Positions 54,101-63,730 of a stretch of DNA of 64,000 nt are shown piece by piece. Source of the DNA: Neotamlana sargassicola (GTDB lineage Bacteria; Bacteroidota; Bacteroidia; Flavobacteriales; Flavobacteriaceae); NCBI RefSeq assembly GCF_020523965.1, contig NZ_JAJAPX010000001.1:124001-188000 (forward strand). The letters run 5' to 3'. The position numbers were made by a program, and so were the translations under genes. Below the pieces are notes generated by a model. That model saw only the letters and a program-made list of their open reading frames with translations. It was not told the DNA's origin and ran no database searches. Each line of letters opens with the position of its first letter. Position 1 is the stretch's first letter.

Positions 54101-55729
54101 ATGAAAACTAAACTTTCCCTCATAGTTTTCCTTATTACTAATATAGCCATTAGTCAACAAGGGCCTTCCAACCTAATTGCTGCAAATTATTTAAACGAAA
54201 CCAACTCTTTTTTTAAACTAAACAAAACGGTTCCTGCCGAAGAAATTGGAGCAAATGGATTTGAATTCAAAATTTTAGATGCTGGTGTTAATACAAAATT
54301 CTCTGAATTTGGGTCTGGTTTTTTTAGAAACAAACTCATTATGGTTTCTTCTAAAAAAATTGGTGGTTTAGCTAAAATCGATCCTAATACGGGCGAGGCT
54401 TACAAAGACTACTACTGCTTAGACATTTCTAAAAATGGCCAATTAAGTTCCCCGATGCTATTTTCAAGAATATTAAACACGAATGCTAGCGAAGATCAAC
54501 TAACATTTTCGAAAGATCAAAATACCGTGTACTACACCAGAAGTAGTAAAGAAAATTCTTTAGAATATAAAATTTACAAAGCTGATTTAGAACCAGATTC
54601 GCATGGGAATTGGATTAACGAACAGTTACTTAGTATTAACAAGGAAAATGTTTCAATAGAAAATCCTTTTATTAATCCTGCAGGAGACAAATTATATTTT
54701 TCTGCAAATTTACCAGATGCCATTGGCGGTTACGATTTATACGTATCCAACATTAATGCCGATGGTACTTTAAGCACTCCAGAAAATTTAGGCAAAAATG
54801 TAAACACCCCAGAAAACGACAAATATCCGTCGCTTTCTATAGATGGTAAATACTTATACTTCTCCTCACAAGGACACGATAATATTGGAGGATATGATTT
54901 GTTTGTTAGTAAAATTTCAAACGCTTCGGGGTATAAATCACCAAGAAACTTAGGTAATACCATTAATACGGTTTACGACGAAGTAGCCTATTTCTTAGCA
55001 GCTAAAAACAAAGGTTATTTATCATCTAACAGACAAAACGGTCGCGGAAGCTTCGATATTTATACAGCTGTAAACAATGAAGTTATTCAAAATATTGAAG
55101 GCGAGGTATTAGATTTAAACACCCAAATAAAATTACCAAATACGGTAGTTATTTTAAAAGATGAAGATGGCGAAGAAATAGCGAGGACTATTACTGGTGA
55201 AGATGCAAAATACAGCTTTAACGTAGCACCTTTGGAAAAATATGTAATCAGTGCACAAAAGGATGGATTTAAAGATACCGCCGAAACCTTTGAAGCGTTT
55301 AAAAGCACTAAAACCACTTACAATAAAAATTTAGAATTACAAACCACCGAGCCTGTAATTGCTAAAGTAAACGACGAATTACGAATTGTTTTAGAAAATA
55401 TTTATTTCGATTTTAATAAATATAGTGTAAAAGAAGAATCTACTATTTCATTGAACAAAGTAGTAAAAGTTTTAAAAGCACACCCAACAATGAAGTTAGT
55501 TATTAATGCACATACAGATAATAAAGGCAGAGATGCTTATAACTTAAACCTATCGAACAAACGTGCTGATTCGGCCGTTAAGTTTTTAATACAAAATGGT
55601 ATTGATGCAAACAGACTACAATCAAAAGGACACGGAGAATCTAAACCATTAATAAACTGTACAAATAATTGTACCGATGAAGAGTTACAAGCAAATAGAC
55701 GTGTTGAGTTTGTAATTTTAGAAGAATAA
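54101..55729 (+). CDS. OmpA family protein with WD40-like (PD40) and CarboxypepD domains
   Basis: 542 residues: a signal peptide (about 1-18), a beta-propeller region with PD40 repeats (DKLYFSANLPDAIGGYDLYVS, KYLYFSSQGHDNIGGYDLFVS, about 195-280), a CarboxypepD-like sandwich (about 330-410), and a C-terminal OmpA peptidoglycan-binding domain (about 430-540: IYFDFNKYSV, INAHTDNKG, SNKRADSAVKFL, NRRVEFVI). It resembles the PorE family of type IX secretion but lacks the N-terminal TPR part, and no PorP/SprF partner is adjacent. Likely an envelope anchor. Confidence 0.88.
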   Translation: MKTKLSLIVFLITNIAISQQGPSNLIAANYLNETNSFFKLNKTVPAEEIGANGFEFKILDAGVNTKFSEFGSGFFRNKLIMVSSKKIGGLAKIDPNTGEAYKDYYCLDISKNGQLSSPMLFSRILNTNASEDQLTFSKDQNTVYYTRSSKENSLEYKIYKADLEPDSHGNWINEQLLSINKENVSIENPFINPAGDKLYFSANLPDAIGGYDLYVSNINADGTLSTPENLGKNVNTPENDKYPSLSIDGKYLYFSSQGHDNIGGYDLFVSKISNASGYKSPRNLGNTINTVYDEVAYFLAAKNKGYLSSNRQNGRGSFDIYTAVNNEVIQNIEGEVLDLNTQIKLPNTVVILKDEDGEEIARTITGEDAKYSFNVAPLEKYVISAQKDGFKDTAETFEAFKSTKTTYNKNLELQTTEPVIAKVNDELRIVLENIYFDFNKYSVKEESTISLNKVVKVLKAHPTMKLVINAHTDNKGRDAYNLNLSNKRADSAVKFLIQNGIDANRLQSKGHGESKPLINCTNNCTDEELQANRRVEFVILEE

Positions 55730-55789
55730 GCCAAACGAAACACAGTGTATTCAAAATAAAACACTTTTAGCACAAAACTAAAACCCATA

Positions 55790-55825
55790 AAAAAACCACG
55801 ATAAAATAAATTATCGTGGTTTTTT
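55790..55825. terminator. Bidirectional terminator between the OmpA gene and clpX
   Basis: A 14-bp stem (55791-55804 with 55811-55824, CCACGATAA/TTATCGTGG plus A/T) with a 6-nt loop and T runs on both strands, serving both converging genes. Confidence 0.88.
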
Positions 55826-55847
55826 ATTTTTTTTATATGATAAACTT

Positions 55848-57080
55848 TTATGAAACTGCCTTAAGCTTTTTTAAAGTAGTTTTTGTAAGTTTTTCTTCCG
55901 CGTAGGTTTTGGTAACGTTTAATTTTTTCTCTTTGCTACTTGGTAATTCAAACATAGCATCGGTTAATATTTCTTCACAAAGCGAACGTAAACCTCTTGC
56001 TCCTAATTTATACTCTATTGCTTTTTCAACAATAAACTCTAAGGCACCATCTGTTATGCTAAATTCTATATCGTCCATACCAAACAATTTTTTATATTGT
56101 TTGATTAAGGCATTTTTAGGCTCGGTTAAAATTGCTCTTAATGTTTTAGCATCTAACGGATCCATGTAGGTTAGCACTGGTAAACGACCAATTATTTCTG
56201 GTATTAAACCAAAATCTTTTAAATCTTTTGGTATAATGTATTGAAGTAAATGATTCTGATCTACAACATCATCAGACATTGAAGCACTGTAACCAACAGC
56301 TTGCATATTTAAACGTTTTGAAATAACGCGCTCAATACCATCGAAGGCTCCTCCTGCAATAAACAGAATATTTTCGGTATTAACCTCAATAAATTTTTGA
56401 TCGGGGTGTTTACGACCTCCTTTTGGTGGTACATTTACAACAGTTCCTTCTAAAAGCTTTAATAAGGCTTGTTGTACGCCTTCGCCTGATACATCTCTAG
56501 TTATAGAAGGGTTATCGCTTTTACGAGCAATTTTATCAATTTCATCTATAAAAACAATTCCTTTTTCTGCTTTTTCTAAATTATAATCGGCTGCTTGTAA
56601 TAGTCTTGTTAAAATACTTTCTACATCTTCACCTACATATCCAGCTTCTGTTAAAACTGTAGCATCAACAATAGCTAAAGGTACGTTTAACATTCTTGCA
56701 ACCGTTTTTGCCATTAAAGTTTTACCGGTTCCTGTTTGCCCAACCATAACGATATTACTTTTTTGAATATCAATATCATCCTTTGTTGGGGTTTGCAACA
56801 AACGCTTGTAATGGTTATATACAGCTACAGACATTACTTTTTTTGTAACATCTTGACCAATTATATATTCATCTAAAAACTCTTTTATTTGCAGTGGCTT
56901 TTTAAGCTTTAATTCCGCAGATAAATCGCTACCATCGTTTTGCTTCGATTCTTCTAAAACAATGCCATGAGCTTGCTCGATACATCTGTCGCAAATATGT
57001 GCATCTAGACCTGCAATTAATAAGTTAGTTTCCGATTTTTTACGACCGCAAAATGAACATTCTAATTCTTCCTTTGCCAT
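55848..57080 (-). CDS. clpX: Clp protease ATP-binding subunit ClpX
   Basis: AAA+ unfoldase that delivers substrates to ClpP. It has 410 residues: zinc finger with Cys8, Cys11, Cys30, Cys33; Walker A GQTGTGKT at 114-121; Walker [12 protein letters not shown]; the pore-loop GYVGEDVES and the sensor-2 region [10 protein letters not shown]. It lies 64 bp after clpP on the same strand. Confidence 0.98.
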   Translation of the reverse strand: MAKEELECSFCGRKKSETNLLIAGLDAHICDRCIEQAHGIVLEESKQNDGSDLSAELKLKKPLQIKEFLDEYIIGQDVTKKVMSVAVYNHYKRLLQTPTKDDIDIQKSNIVMVGQTGTGKTLMAKTVARMLNVPLAIVDATVLTEAGYVGEDVESILTRLLQAADYNLEKAEKGIVFIDEIDKIARKSDNPSITRDVSGEGVQQALLKLLEGTVVNVPPKGGRKHPDQKFIEVNTENILFIAGGAFDGIERVISKRLNMQAVGYSASMSDDVVDQNHLLQYIIPKDLKDFGLIPEIIGRLPVLTYMDPLDAKTLRAILTEPKNALIKQYKKLFGMDDIEFSITDGALEFIVEKAIEYKLGARGLRSLCEEILTDAMFELPSSKEKKLNVTKTYAEEKLTKTTLKKLKAVS

Positions 57081-57144
57081 TAATCTATTTCTATTTTTTG
57101 TTGTAAATCACTGTAAATCAATATTAAATTTACAAAATTATATT

Positions 57145-57819
57145 TTAATTACGAGCCAAAATCTCGTCAATCATACCGTATTCTTTAGCTTTATCGGCTT
57201 TCATCCAGTAATCTCTATCACTATCTTCATATATTTTGTCGTAATCTTGCCCTGAATGCTTACTTATTATTTTATAAAGTTCTTCTTTTAAAGTAAGAAT
57301 TTCTTTGGCTGTAATTTCAATATCACTAGCTTGACCTTGAGCGCCTCCTAATGGTTGGTGAATCATTACACGAGAGTGTGTTAAACCACTTCGCTTACCT
57401 TTGGCTCCTGCACAAAGTAAAACCGCACCCATCGAAGCTGCCATACCTGTACAAATTGTAGCGACATCTGGCTTTATAAATTGCATAGTATCGTAAATAC
57501 CTAAACCTGCATAAACGCTTCCTCCTGGTGAGTTAATGTATATTTGAATATCTTTATTAGCATCTGTACTTTCTAAAAACAGTAATTGTGCTTGTACAAT
57601 ATTTGCTACCTGATCGTTTATTCCTGTTCCTAAAAATATAATTCTATCCATCATTAAACGTGAAAATACATCGAAAACAGCTATATTCATTTGGCGTTCT
57701 TCAATAATATTTGGCGTTAAATTGGTTGGATACATACTGCTTATTATTTTATTGTAGTATGTACTGCTTATACCTTGATCTTTTATCGCGAATTTTTCAA
57801 ATTCTTTTGCGTAATCCAT
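57145..57819 (-). CDS. clpP: Clp protease proteolytic subunit ClpP
   Basis: Serine protease of 224 residues that forms the double seven-fold ring. The catalytic triad is visible: Ser129 in GMAASMGAV, His154 in [10 protein letters not shown] and Asp203 in [23 protein letters not shown] lines the substrate channel. It works with ClpX encoded next to it. The terminator of tig lies just upstream, so clpP probably has its own promoter. Confidence 0.98.
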   Translation of the reverse strand: MDYAKEFEKFAIKDQGISSTYYNKIISSMYPTNLTPNIIEERQMNIAVFDVFSRLMMDRIIFLGTGINDQVANIVQAQLLFLESTDANKDIQIYINSPGGSVYAGLGIYDTMQFIKPDVATICTGMAASMGAVLLCAGAKGKRSGLTHSRVMIHQPLGGAQGQASDIEITAKEILTLKEELYKIISKHSGQDYDKIYEDSDRDYWMKADKAKEYGMIDEILARN

Positions 57820-57896
57820 ATATAATACGAAATTTATTTTATAATTATTTGATTTAAAATAAGTTAAATCAAAATCTAATTAAGTTTATAATAAAA

Positions 57897-57926
57897 AGGC
57901 GCTTAAACCTATCGATTTAAGCGCCT
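57897..57926 (-). terminator. Rho-independent terminator of tig
   Basis: An 11-bp stem AGGCGCTTAAA/TTTAAGCGCCT (57897-57907 with 57916-57926) and, on the minus strand, a T run. It separates tig from clpP. Confidence 0.85.
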
Positions 57927-57950
57927 AAAGATAAGCATTTAATTTTTTAA

Positions 57951-59279
57951 TTACTTGTCGCCATAAACTTCTTTAACAAAGTTTTCGTAACTTAATTCTT
58001 TTGTTTTAAGGTTTGCTTTTTCTTTGTAAACCTCTAACAATCTCTGACTTATTATTTGTTCTGAAATTCTGCGAGCTTCATCTTGGTTAGATAAAACACG
58101 AGCAGCAATATCGTCTAATTCTTTATCTGATGGATTCATTTGACCGAATTGAGCCATTTGCGCTTTAATCATATTACGTGCATGATCTTTAATATCATCC
58201 ATAGTAATTTTAATATCGTTAGCTTCAATTAATTTACCTTCAATTAATTGGTAACGTAAGCTTTTTTCAGACTTTTCGTATTCTTCTTTAGCCTCTTCTG
58301 CATTCATTTCTTTTTCACCTGCAGTTTGCATCCATTTTGTTAAAAATTCTGCTGGTAAATCGAATTTTGTGTTTTCAACTAAATATTCGGTAACATCGTT
58401 TAATAACTTTTGGTCTGCTTGTTGCACAAATTGCTTTTCGGCATCTTCCTTAATCTTGTCTTTAAGCTCAGTTACAGACTTTACGGTTCCTTCACCAAAA
58501 AGCTTATCGAACAACTCTTGATCTAAATCTGCAAGTTCACGCTTGTTTATTTCGTTAATGGTAAAGTTTACTTCAATATCTAAACCATGTACATCGTCGT
58601 GACTTAATTTTAAAGCGTGCATTAATTCATGCTCATCACTATAAAGGCCTTTTGTTTTTAATGTAATTACATCGCCAACTTTAGCTCCTATAAATTGTTT
58701 TTCGGTAGCTTTTCCTTCAAACTTATCTAAAGTTAAAGTTACTTTATTATCTATTTCTTTTTCTTCGTTGGTAAAAGTTCCTGTAATTTCACTGTCTTTT
58801 TCAACAGTTTCTTGAGATACTAATTTGCCATATTGTTTTTGAATACGCTCTACTTGCTCATCAATCATTTTATCGTCTGCAACAATATTGTATTGCGTAA
58901 TGGCTTTTTTACCTTTTAATTCTACTTCAAATTCTGGAGCTAAACCTAATTCGAATTCAAATGAGAATTTTTCGGCATCCCAATCAATATCATCCTGAGG
59001 TTTTGGTAATGGTTGCCCAAGAACGTCTAATTTCTCTTCGGTTAAATACTTGTTTAAAGCATCTTGTAAAAGCTTATTTACTTCATCAACTAAAACGGCT
59101 TTTCCGTATTGTTTCTTCACCATTCCCATTGGCACATGCCCTTTTCTAAAACCAGGAATGTTAGCTGTTTTTCTGTAATCTGTTAAGATTTTTTCTACTT
59201 TATCGCTGTAATCTTCTTTTGCGATATCTACTTTTACTACAGCATTTAATGCATCAACGTTTTCTCTTGTAATATTCAT
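57951..59279 (-). CDS. tig: Trigger factor
   Basis: Ribosome-bound chaperone of 442 residues. The ribosome-binding signature is in the N-terminal domain, IPGFRKGHVPMGMVKKQYGK (about residues 40-60). The middle FKBP-like part is divergent, as usual in this phylum, and the C-terminal helical arms run from about 260. It stands upstream of clpP-clpX, the classic order, but a terminator separates them. Confidence 0.96.
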   Translation of the reverse strand: MNITRENVDALNAVVKVDIAKEDYSDKVEKILTDYRKTANIPGFRKGHVPMGMVKKQYGKAVLVDEVNKLLQDALNKYLTEEKLDVLGQPLPKPQDDIDWDAEKFSFEFELGLAPEFEVELKGKKAITQYNIVADDKMIDEQVERIQKQYGKLVSQETVEKDSEITGTFTNEEKEIDNKVTLTLDKFEGKATEKQFIGAKVGDVITLKTKGLYSDEHELMHALKLSHDDVHGLDIEVNFTINEINKRELADLDQELFDKLFGEGTVKSVTELKDKIKEDAEKQFVQQADQKLLNDVTEYLVENTKFDLPAEFLTKWMQTAGEKEMNAEEAKEEYEKSEKSLRYQLIEGKLIEANDIKITMDDIKDHARNMIKAQMAQFGQMNPSDKELDDIAARVLSNQDEARRISEQIISQRLLEVYKEKANLKTKELSYENFVKEVYGDK

Positions 59280-59351
59280 TGTAACAATATATAACCTATA
59301 AAGGTGTTTAACAATTTAATGTAGGTTTTACAACCCAAACTTTACCAATTT

Positions 59352-59364
59352 CGCTTTCGCGGAA
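59352..59364 (-). repeat. GC-rich 13-mer TTCCGCGAAAGCG, copy 2
   Basis: Same 13 bases as at 47564-47576, here in the leader of tig on the minus strand, 73 bp before the start. The surrounding TTTCGC-TTTC-GCGGAAA is a near-palindrome. Confidence 0.5.
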
Positions 59365-59396
59365 ATTCAACTTTAACAGAAATTAAAATCGGGATG

Positions 59397-59427
59397 CAAA
59401 AGTAAGCTATTTTTACATCCCAACAAA
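59397..59427 (-). promoter_or_regulatory. Promoter of tig
   Basis: On the minus strand TTTG, 19 nt, TACTTTTG: a full consensus match. An inverted repeat GGGATG/CATCCC (59391-59396 with 59416-59421) flanks the -7 box and might be a regulator site. Confidence 0.75.
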
Positions 59428-59451
59428 GTTTTTAATTACTTGATTTTTAGA

Positions 59452-59799
59452 CTACTTTTTGTCTTCTTTTAGTGTAGATTGTACTATAGATTGCAAAAAC
59501 GACAATAATAAACTAAATAAAATAGCGGTCCAGATACTACTTACCGAAAATCCGGCTATTAAATTATCTGCAAGCAAAATAATTATTGCATTAATTACCA
59601 AAAGAAATAGCCCTAGAGTTACAATGGTTATTGGCAAGGTAAAGATGACTAAAATTGGCTTTACAATTAAGTTTAAAATTGAAATAACTACAGCTACAAT
59701 TATTGCTGTAACGTAACTATTTACGTAAACGCCACTTAACACATGCGCTAAGGCGAATACAATTATTGCGTTTAAAAGAAGTCTGATTATTAATTTCAT
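59452..59799 (-). CDS. Small four-helix membrane protein of the phage holin-like family (YvlD type)
   Basis: 115 residues, four hydrophobic helices, with NAIIVFALAHVLSGVYV, SILNLIVKPILVIFTLPITIVTLGLF and NAIIILLADNL. The NLIVKP..TLP.T..T.GLF pattern is the family mark. These chromosomal proteins share a name with phage holins, but no phage genes are near. Function unknown; a membrane-stress role is only suggested by relatives. Confidence 0.85.
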   Translation of the reverse strand: MKLIIRLLLNAIIVFALAHVLSGVYVNSYVTAIIVAVVISILNLIVKPILVIFTLPITIVTLGLFLLVINAIIILLADNLIAGFSVSSIWTAILFSLLLSFLQSIVQSTLKEDKK

Positions 59800-59828
59800 A
59801 AGGATTGTTTTACTAAATATAACAAAAC

Positions 59829-60596
59829 TTAGCTTAAGAAGTTCATAACAGATTCATAAAACTCTTTAGGATTTTCGGCATGTAACCAATGTCCTGCATT
59901 GGAAATGGTTACAATTTTGGCTTTTTCAAAATGACTTTTAATAATACTTTCGTCTCCAACCCCTATGTATTCCGATCGGTCTCCACGCAAAAACAAAGTA
60001 TCTTTCCCAAATGTTTGTTGTGTTGGTAAAGCTTCACCTACTTCTCCTACTTCATTTTTTAATACTTCTAAATTTATACGAAGCCCTAACTTATCTTTAG
60101 TAACACGGTAAACGTTTTTTAGTAAAAACTGGCGAGTACCAAAATCATCAACATATTCACTTAACATTTTGTCGGCTTCCCCTCTACTTTTAATGGCATC
60201 AAAATTTATAGCACTTAATCCGTTTAAAATGCCATCGTGATGCACCGGATAAAAACGCGGAGAAATATCGGCAACAATTAATTTAGAAACATATTCTGGA
60301 TATAAGGTAGAAAACATCATAGCTGTTTTACCTCCCATAGAATGCCCCAACAAAACAACATCTTTAAAGTTATTATGGTCGCAATAGTTTTTTAAATCTT
60401 GGGCTAATACTTCGTAGTTAAATGTTTCGCTCCAAAAACTACGTCCATGATTTCGTTGGTCTATTAAATGCATTTGGTAACCTTGTTCGCTAAATTGCTT
60501 GCCTAAAGTTTTCCAGTTATCGCTCATACCTAAAAAACCATGCAAAATTATAAAGGGTTTACCCTCGCCTAAAATATTTGAATAAAGCTGTTCCAT
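59829..60596 (-). CDS. Alpha/beta hydrolase, YbfF-like esterase
   Basis: 255 residues. The nucleophile is Ser86 in LLGHSMGGKTAM; the oxyanion part is LHGFLGMSDNW; the final His is in NAGHWLHAENP. IDQRNHGRSF is a usual mark of this esterase group. Substrate unknown. Its ATG shares one base with the pdxJ stop (TAATG), so the two are coupled. Confidence 0.9.
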   Translation of the reverse strand: MEQLYSNILGEGKPFIILHGFLGMSDNWKTLGKQFSEQGYQMHLIDQRNHGRSFWSETFNYEVLAQDLKNYCDHNNFKDVVLLGHSMGGKTAMMFSTLYPEYVSKLIVADISPRFYPVHHDGILNGLSAINFDAIKSRGEADKMLSEYVDDFGTRQFLLKNVYRVTKDKLGLRINLEVLKNEVGEVGEALPTQQTFGKDTLFLRGDRSEYIGVGDESIIKSHFEKAKIVTISNAGHWLHAENPKEFYESVMNFLS

Positions 60597-61309
60597 TATT
60601 TTAATTTATGTAAATACATTTGTATAACATTTTCTGCACCTAAATATAAACTTTCAGCTATCAAGGCGTGACCTATAGAAACCTCTAACAACCCTGGAAT
60701 ATTTTCTTTAAAAAACTTAATGTTATCTAGAGATAAATCGTGTCCTGCGTTTAACCCTAAACCTAATTCTCCTGCAAGTTTTGCGCTTTCGGTATAAGGT
60801 TTTATTGCATCTTTATTTCCTAAACTATATTGGTGCGCAAAAGCTTCAGTATAGAGTTCTATTCTATCTGTTCCTGTAGCTTTAGCTCCTTCTATTTGCT
60901 TTAAAACAGGGTCTACAAATATGGAAGTTCTAATATCGTTTTGCTTAAATTCTTTTATAACATCAATTAAAAAATCTTTATGCTTAATGGTATCCCAACC
61001 GGCATTACTTGTAATAGCATCAACTGCATCTGGCACTAAAGTAACCTGTGTAGGTTTTACTTCTAAAACCAATTTCATAAACGATTCTACTGGGTTTCCT
61101 TCAATATTATATTCTGTATAAACTTCTGGTTTTAAATCTCTAGCGTCTTGGTAACGAATATGGCGCTCGTCTGGCCTTGGATGTATGGTTATACCTTCTG
61201 CCCCAAAACGCTGCGCATCTTTGGCAAACTGCACTACATTTGGAACATCGCCACCTCTGGAGTTTCTTAATGTGGCTATCTTGTTAATATTTACACTTAA
61301 CTTAGTCAT
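60596..61309 (-). CDS. pdxJ: Pyridoxine 5'-phosphate synthase
   Basis: Joins deoxyxylulose-5-phosphate and aminoacetone phosphate in vitamin B6 synthesis. 237 residues from the ATG at 61309; the frame opens seven codons earlier, but the family N-terminus is MTKLSVNINKIATLRNSRGG. ITIHPRPDERHIRYQD, VTLVPDAVDA and GLNAGHDLS are conserved. It lies upstream of the hydrolase and diverges from the CBS gene. Confidence 0.96.
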   Translation of the reverse strand: MTKLSVNINKIATLRNSRGGDVPNVVQFAKDAQRFGAEGITIHPRPDERHIRYQDARDLKPEVYTEYNIEGNPVESFMKLVLEVKPTQVTLVPDAVDAITSNAGWDTIKHKDFLIDVIKEFKQNDIRTSIFVDPVLKQIEGAKATGTDRIELYTEAFAHQYSLGNKDAIKPYTESAKLAGELGLGLNAGHDLSLDNIKFFKENIPGLLEVSIGHALIAESLYLGAENVIQMYLHKLK

Positions 61310-61395
61310 AAATCTATTTTTATTAAACAAAAATACAAAGTAGAACAGGCTTACATAGTATTTTTTTGATTAATTTGCGGGTAAATAATCGTGTT

Positions 61396-62055
61396 ATGAA
61401 ACTTTCAGAATTTATTTTAAACGATATAAAACCGTTAAATAGTAAAAGTAAAATTAGTGATATGCAACAGCTATTTAATCAGTTAACCTTAACTCACATC
61501 CCAATAAAAGATGATAACAATACCTATCTAGGTTGTTTCTCTGAAACTGATGCTCATTGTTTTGACAGCAACAAACAACTAGATGAATACAAATATGCTA
61601 TTGAAGATTTTTACGTTCGTAACACCACCTTATTACTGGATGTTTTAGAAGCTTTTTCAATTAACTCGGCTAATATTATGCCCGTTTTAAGCGAAAACAA
61701 CACCTACTTAGGCTACTACGAACTAAACGATATAATTAATTTATTTGGCGATTCTCCATTTTTTGCAGAACCAGGCGGTGTTTTAGTTGTAGAAAAAGGC
61801 ATAAACGATTACTCTTTTAGCGAGATTAGCCAGATTGTAGAATCGAACGATGGTAAATTACTAGGTGCCTTTTTATCTAAAATGAATTCCGATTTAGTGC
61901 AAATTACCATAAAAATTGGCAATATTGGACTTAACGATATTATTCAAACTTTTCGTCGTTACAGTTACAACATTATATCAAACCATGAAGAGGATAGCTA
62001 CGTTGCCAACTTAAAAGAACGAAGCGATTATTTAAACCGATATTTAAACATTTAA
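61396..62055 (+). CDS. CBS domain protein
   Basis: 219 residues from the ATG at 61396, with a pair of CBS motifs in the N-terminal 125 residues (MQQLFNQLTLTHIPIKDDNNTYLGCFSETD; INSANIMPVLSENNTYLGYYELNDII) and a C-terminal ACT-like region. CBS pairs bind adenine nucleotides. It lies 3 bp before nadK, so a link to NAD(P) or energy sensing is plausible but not shown. Confidence 0.85.
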   Translation: MKLSEFILNDIKPLNSKSKISDMQQLFNQLTLTHIPIKDDNNTYLGCFSETDAHCFDSNKQLDEYKYAIEDFYVRNTTLLLDVLEAFSINSANIMPVLSENNTYLGYYELNDIINLFGDSPFFAEPGGVLVVEKGINDYSFSEISQIVESNDGKLLGAFLSKMNSDLVQITIKIGNIGLNDIIQTFRRYSYNIISNHEEDSYVANLKERSDYLNRYLNI

Positions 62056-62058
62056 CTT

Positions 62059-62952
62059 ATGAAAGTTGCCGTTTTTGGACGCTATTACAACAAAACAACA
62101 AGCAAATCTGTTGAAACATTGTTTAATTATTTGTTTAGACAAGATATTGAAGCCTACATTGAAGATGAATTTTATAATTTAATAAACAACGAAGCTCACA
62201 ATATAAAAGGCTTTGAAACCTTCAATAAATTTAACCAACTTGATAAAACCTTTGATTTACTGGTAAGTGTTGGTGGCGATGGTACAATTTTAAGAGCTAT
62301 AACTTACGTAAAAGACATAGACATACCAATAATTGGTATAAACACTGGCCGTTTAGGTTTTTTAGCCACGATACATGTTGAAGCTATTGAACAAGCCTTT
62401 CAAAATATAATTGATGGTAAATACAAAATTTCCGAACGTAGTTTATTAGCTGTTGAAACATTACCAACAAACGAGGATGTAGAAAATTTATATTTCGCAT
62501 TAAATGAAGTTACTGTTAGCCGCAAAAACACAACATCTATGATAACCGTTGAAACTCATCTAGATGGTGAACACTTAACGTCGTACTGGAGCGACGGTTT
62601 AATAGTATCTACACCAACAGGCTCTACAGGATATTCCTTAAGTTGCGGTGGACCAGTAATTACACCAGGCGCCTACAGTTTTGTACTCACACCAATAGCA
62701 CCGCATAATTTAAGTGCACGCCCCTTAGTTATACCAGATTCTACCGAAATACAATTAAAAGTTGATGGTAGAGAGCAACAGCATTTAATATCGTTAGATT
62801 CCAGAATTGCGACTTTAGATAATGGAACCATCATTAAAATTAAGAAAGCCGATTTTACTATTAAAATGATAGATTTATTCAATGAAAGCTTTTTAGACAC
62901 TTTAAGAAAAAAATTGCTTTGGGGGGAAGACAACCGCAACCAGAAACAATAA
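62059..62952 (+). CDS. nadK: NAD kinase
   Basis: Makes NADP from NAD. It has 297 residues; the catalytic GGDGT is at 72-76 (Asp74), followed by NTGRLGFLA, NEVTVSR, and PTGSTGYSLSCGGP. It starts 3 bp after the CBS gene and is probably translated from the same mRNA. Confidence 0.97.
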   Translation: MKVAVFGRYYNKTTSKSVETLFNYLFRQDIEAYIEDEFYNLINNEAHNIKGFETFNKFNQLDKTFDLLVSVGGDGTILRAITYVKDIDIPIIGINTGRLGFLATIHVEAIEQAFQNIIDGKYKISERSLLAVETLPTNEDVENLYFALNEVTVSRKNTTSMITVETHLDGEHLTSYWSDGLIVSTPTGSTGYSLSCGGPVITPGAYSFVLTPIAPHNLSARPLVIPDSTEIQLKVDGREQQHLISLDSRIATLDNGTIIKIKKADFTIKMIDLFNESFLDTLRKKLLWGEDNRNQKQ

Positions 62953-62999
62953 TTTATAAGAAAATCTGTTTTAAACTCAGACTAAAAGGGTCTTACACA

Positions 63000-63028
63000 T
63001 TGTAAACTCATCTTATTTATTATATTTG
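63000..63028 (+). promoter_or_regulatory. Promoter of the porG-uppS unit
   Basis: TTG (63000-63002), 18 nt, TATATTTG (63021-63028): near-perfect Bacteroidetes consensus, 17 bp before the porG ATG. Confidence 0.72.
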
Positions 63029-63045
63029 CAAACTTTTGAATATTT

Positions 63046-63729
63046 ATGAAGCAATTTATTCTATTGACATTAAGTATTTTATATATTCAATTCTCTAACG
63101 CTCAAATAAACGAAATTGGTGTTTTTGGTGGGGGCAGTAATTTTATTGGCGATATTGGTTCTACGCAGTATATAGCCCCGAATGCGCCTTCTCTGGGATT
63201 AGTTTATAAATGGAATGCTAGTCCGCGACATTCTTGGAGAGCCTCAATAGTTTATTCCGATTTAAAAGCATACGATAGCGATTCAGACGACCCAAGACGA
63301 CAACAAAGAGATTATTACTTAGATTCAAATTTATTAGAAATTTCTGCTGGAATGGAATTTACTTTTTTAGACTTCAATTTACACTCCGAAGATAAATTAA
63401 TAACACCCTACTTATTTTCAGGTATAAGTGCCGTTAACTACATAAACTATTATTACGAGAATGCTTTACCCATTGATCAAAATAAAAGAGAATGGACCTT
63501 TGGAATACCTATGGCTATAGGTATAAAATCAAATTTTTTGGGTAATTTTATCCTCAGTTTCGAAATCGGAGCAAGATACACCTTTACAGATCAAATAGAT
63601 GGCAGCTTTCCAGAAAACACATCAGAAGATTATAGTTTCGGAAATATAAACAATAACGACTGGTATGTATTTACAGGTTTTACACTAACTTACACCTTTG
63701 GAGAAAAACCATGCTATTGTATAGATTAA
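63046..63729 (+). CDS. porG: DUF6089 outer-membrane protein, PorG-like
   Basis: 227 residues. A signal peptide (1-19, ending SNA) is followed by a small beta-barrel with [14 protein letters not shown] at the N-terminus and EKPCYCID at the end. DUF6089 contains PorG, a component of the type IX secretion system linked to the PorK-PorN ring. The place just before uppS is usual for this gene in Flavobacteria as I recall it. The symbol is given by family and context, not by test. Confidence 0.78.
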   Translation: MKQFILLTLSILYIQFSNAQINEIGVFGGGSNFIGDIGSTQYIAPNAPSLGLVYKWNASPRHSWRASIVYSDLKAYDSDSDDPRRQQRDYYLDSNLLEISAGMEFTFLDFNLHSEDKLITPYLFSGISAVNYINYYYENALPIDQNKREWTFGIPMAIGIKSNFLGNFILSFEIGARYTFTDQIDGSFPENTSEDYSFGNINNNDWYVFTGFTLTYTFGEKPCYCID

Positions 63730-63730
63730 A

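Noticed and set aside
54101-55729. OmpA/PD40 protein as PorE of type IX secretion
   Set aside because: The N-terminal TPR part of PorE is missing and no PorP/SprF partner is adjacent, so only the domain name is given.
55848-59279. clpX, clpP, tig block as something unusual
   Set aside because: This is the common bacterial order, with normal proteins and ordinary terminators.
59452-59799. Phage holin family gene as a sign of a prophage
   Set aside because: The family is common in bacterial chromosomes; neighbours are tig and a hydrolase, with no integrase, capsid or lysis genes.
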